From Pelargonium x hortorum (taxonomy: Eukaryota; Streptophyta; Magnoliopsida; Geraniales; Geraniaceae), in the NCBI GenBank assembly GCA_036897525.1, contig JAYMTJ010000008.1:1-64000 (forward strand): a stretch of DNA of 64,000 nucleotides, written 5' to 3'. The translations under genes and the position numbers were made by a program. Below, one piece after another: positions 60,584-64,000 of this stretch (its first letter is position 1; every line of letters begins with the position of its first letter). The notes under the pieces are model-generated. The model saw nothing but the letters and a program-made list of their open reading frames with translations, searched no databases and had not been told where the DNA came from.

Positions 60584-62639
60584 CTAATATCCAGGGTTCT
60601 CATGCGTAAAAATTTTATAGGCCTAGCTGATAAACTAAACAAGTTTCAAATACTAGAAATTCTTCGTGAAAACTCTAACTGACTTTGGTTTACACTCCCT
60701 TCTTTCAAGTAGTAGCGTGTTCCAGGTGTCGGTATAATAAAGTTTAAAGGAGCTGGATTGTATAAATATTAGACTTGTGTTACCCAGTTACAAAACCTTC
60801 TCTAAACTAAATATAGAACCTTATTTACAATTGTTAGTTAATAGAATTGCACTTAGATTTCGTATATAGTTTACGACTGACTCTTAATACTGGGTATACC
60901 TGTTATGCTATGGAAACCTTAGAGTACCCTGATTCTTTACCAGAAAGGTATTACATTACATTTCCTTGTGTGGTAAGAAAGAAACCTCTTGAACCTCATA
61001 TCAAAGACTTAAGAAAAGAAGCTCGTCGTACCCTCAAAGAGTATACATATATCGAGTAATCCTTCAAAAATGAGAATTAAATGACTTCGAATAGGATTTT
61101 GAGGGGTTCCTCCTTTATTTTGACTACTAAAAAAAATGTATTAAGGCGCTTCAATAATTGTTAATATAATTTGGAATCAACACGTGAAAAAGACATTTAC
61201 GCCATTATATATTTCTAATACCTACTTAGTAAACAACTAAGCCATGCGGAAAAAAACTCAAGATAATATCCTCGAACACCGAGCTTTTTCGGATAGGATT
61301 AGAAACAAAGTTATTTGCTTTTATTACATTTTGTATTGCCCTGTCTTAGGAGTCCTTTTCAGGTTAGCCAGTTTCTTCTCTGGGTTGTTTTAGGATATCT
61401 TAGTAAGCAATACTGATAAACCCTGCTAAAAAGAAAAATAGGGATTTTATTTTAAGTCTATCGCACGAGATTCTTTTTTCTTGTTGCAGCTAAGTTTAAT
61501 TAGTTTAAAGATGAGAAACGTAAACCAAGTGACATCTACTTTTGACTATACTTTTTTATAAAACAAGTGTATTGTATTTATTTCCAAGTTCAGGTTCGCG
61601 TAAAGTCAAGCTAAAGTAATCTCAACAAATAGAATCAGAATTTGTTCTCCTCAATTAGCTACATCAGAAACCAAGCATTGCATTACAAGAAAAGGGATTC
61701 TCTATCCGATATAAACAAGAAATAAAACTAAGGATTTCACTATTAAATATTATGAAACAGGAACCACCTTTTAAGCTTTTCTAAGAGGATCTCCTTTATT
61801 TAGAACAAATAAGCAGCTGCACGCAAAGGCTCAAACAAAAGGATTCTCTTTACTTAGTTATCTATCCCTCAAGAAACTCATAATCACAGCATTCAAAGAA
61901 CAAGTGCTCTGGCTGGTACACCTTCATTTCAGAGAGTTCCATCTAGAAATAGGACTCATTTAAAGTGAGAGTCCTCTATCATAAACTAATTAAAACAAGA
62001 TATTGTATTGACTCCTTGGGCCATAGCTAGCTCTTAGTTTCAATAGTTTCAGATAGAACCGAACCGTGAAAGCTTAATACTTGGACACCCTTTAGTTCAC
62101 CGTCTTTTGGAAGACTTTCTAAATACCGAGAGACATCGGAATAGAATAACAAAGTCTAAGCCCCACTTTTCTTAATAAAAAAGCTTCAAAAAAAAAATGT
62201 TTATGTCTGCTATACTGTAAAAAAAGTCCTAAAAAGCTAAGAAATTATAGAAATCCACCTTCTCTGTACTTTCTAAGGAACCCTCTCCGGCTAGCTTGCT
62301 AACTAATCCTAGGAACTGAAATGAACAGTATCTTCTAGTCAGTAACATAAACTGATTGACATTCGCGGTAACTTATAGAATCTCTTGCTCTTGAAAGTAA
62401 AGTGTATTCTGTTGCAAGGGGAAGCACTTACTAGGAAGAACATCAGGAAGGGACAGGTTTGTTTAGAAAGAGGCTGTAAAAAATATACACCCTGTCTTTT
62501 GGTTTTAGAAGATATTTTAAGTTTAGGAGAATTGGGGATAACCCCAAGTAAGGAGTCCCGTTTTAACAAAGGGCTAGCCTAAGAAATTGAGTAATTAAGA
62601 AGGAAAGTGAAACAGAATAAAATATAAGGAGTCTCTTGT

Positions 62640-62880
62640 CTTGCTGACTTACTTAACTCAGGTACCAGCTGCAAAAGAAAGATAAGAAGAGTATAGGCTG
62701 CAATAGGAGGAGTACCCGCTACAAGGAGAAGACTCTTAAGAAACTGGTAGAGAATAGTTAAGATTCAGATTCAGTTACAGAGTCTAGCTAGAGGTATCGT
62801 GAAGAGCGTAGCTCCTAAGGGTGTAGCTATGAAGACTGAGAAGAGCGGTGTCAAGCGGTAACAAAGGGATTTAGTGTATG
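62640..62880 (+). repeat. A/G-rich degenerate repeat patch
   Basis: The words GCTGCAA..AGGAGTA, AAGAGCGTAGCTCC and GGTGTAGCTATGAAGA resemble the patch family at 38.1 and 46.1 kb in composition and style, without long exact matches. Confidence 0.35.
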
Positions 62881-63343
62881 AAAGTAAGGGCTGCAGCTCT
62901 CGTGTACCTTTGTTTCCAATTTCGGATTAAGTTTAGGAATAAGAGAACTCCCTATAAAGTATTTGCTTAAAATGCCTAGTTTTATGGTTTAGAAGGAATT
63001 TGTTTGACAAAAAAAGCGTTTTCCTTAGTTCTTAGCTAGTTTAAAAGGGAATATCCCGCCTTGTGTGCAACACTTTAAATAGAATTCTTCTCTATTCAAC
63101 GGAAATATTAATCATTTTGTTTACGCTGAAAAAACCTCCGAGTTCTATATAAGGGAAGTCCTCGGAGTACAGCCTTTTTACCCAAAACGAAAAGGGCATA
63201 GACAGGGGATTCCTATGCAAAGGAAAATATATCCTAAGAGTAAAGCACTACGGATTCTCGTATTCAGACCAAATTTCAATTTCTATTAACACAATTTATG
63301 AAGAAGTTGATAATTCCAGGGCTTTTCGAGGCAAGGACCTCAC

Positions 63344-63425
63344 TCACAGATTGGTGAGGCTTTCTTCTACTAAGTGATTTCCTGTTGTTGAGAGATTTCG
63401 TACAAATAACAAATAAGAGAATTGG
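63344..63425 (+). repeat. Dispersed repeat R1, right copy
   Basis: This is the longer copy of the repeat at 3531-3587, with extra sequence between the exact 20-nt block (63364-63383) and the CAAATAAG-like end. Its left edge includes a 6-bp perfect stem CCTCAC/GTGAGG (63338-63343 with 63354-63359). Confidence 0.75.
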
Positions 63426-64000
63426 CGAGTTTCTTATAGTTAGTTAATTCTTACTCGTTCATACAAGGAACTTCATTTCCTATATACACTTACACTAGAT
63501 CGAGTAAGATACAAAGATAAGGATCCCCCCTTTTTTTTATTAAAGAAGTTCCTCTTGAGCAGGGTTATAAATCAACTTTTTCGCTAAGGCCTGTTTGTCA
63601 AGATTCCAAAATCATTAAGCCGGAACTACATTTATTTTATATAGGAAAAACCCTGCCTCATAAAAGTAAAAGATTAGCTTCGTAATCCCTTAACGTTCGT
63701 TTAGATTGTCAGCCCTTTCTTTGTTCAGGTAACTCTTAGCCTATTCTTTTTTATTACTTTTAGGACAACAAAAAAATATAAGAGAGTTATAAGAACCCTC
63801 GTGTGTACACCTTTACCTTTGAAACCTAAAGAAAACCTAGAGCTTTCCTGCCTTATCTTATAGAGAAAAATGAAATATTACATACACCAAGTTACAAGTA
63901 ATAAACGAAGTCAAAATATATCTTAATATTCCTAAAATATCAACTTTTACATTAAAAAACTTTACGGGTCTATCCAGTCCTGTCGAGTTAAATGCGTAAA

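Larger units (their letters stand above)
49770..62630. other. Gene-free AT-rich spacer right of the island
   Basis: It holds repeat R4 copy 2, short tandems at 50.69, 53.48 and 55.39 kb, a palindrome at 60564 and one G/C cluster at 51707. Frames of 60-79 codons (52102-52284, 53802-53999, 55821-56094, 58936-59121, 60847-61059, 62339-62582) show no known domain. Confidence 0.6.

Overview
This window looks like seed-plant (very probably angiosperm) mitochondrial DNA from a greatly expanded, AT-rich genome. The one protein gene I can recognise with confidence is nad9, subunit 9 (30 kDa, NuoC-like) of respiratory complex I, on the minus strand at 24930-25478. It has no mitochondrial presequence, it reads as functional without obvious need of C-to-U editing, and it is more divergent than is usual for this slow-evolving gene. 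One gene in 64 kb, with about a third G+C by eye, points to a mitogenome with huge spacers and a raised substitution rate. A nuclear copy of such DNA cannot be excluded from the sequence alone.

Layout. 0-17 kb is AT-rich spacer with short tandem duplications, small G/C clusters of the form GGGGCCC set in A/T runs, and a decayed patch at 3.0-3.45 kb whose minus-strand reading resembles leucine-rich repeats of plant receptor-like proteins. 17.4-18.35 kb is a T/C-rich, internally repetitive patch. 18.35-24.9 kb is spacer with a decayed glutamine-tRNA-like sequence (21.4 kb). 24.9-25.7 kb holds nad9 with a tRNA-like fold in its likely 5' leader. 25.7-41.8 kb is spacer with further tRNA-like relics, two adjacent hairpins at 28.2 kb, a nested hairpin at 35.5 kb, a three-tier hairpin at 37.26-37.32 kb and an A/G-rich patch at 38.1 kb. 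41.8-49.75 kb is a distinct island: less AT-rich, dense in repeats, with three copies of a ~210 bp repeat, three modules carrying a tRNA T-arm (box B-like) core, and a recurring AGGTAATGCAAT motif. 49.75-64 kb returns to AT-rich spacer with a few short repeats.

How it fits together. Apart from nad9 the window behaves as spacer shaped by slippage, short duplications and decay. The clearest recurring signal is tRNA-derived: nine matches to GGTTCRAAYC, where composition alone predicts well under one, but no intact cloverleaf. The tRNA-like fold upstream of nad9 is the one most likely to matter, because plant mitochondria process transcript ends at such t-elements. Most open frames of 60-150 codons look like chance; the two longest unassigned ones overlap copies of the dispersed repeat.
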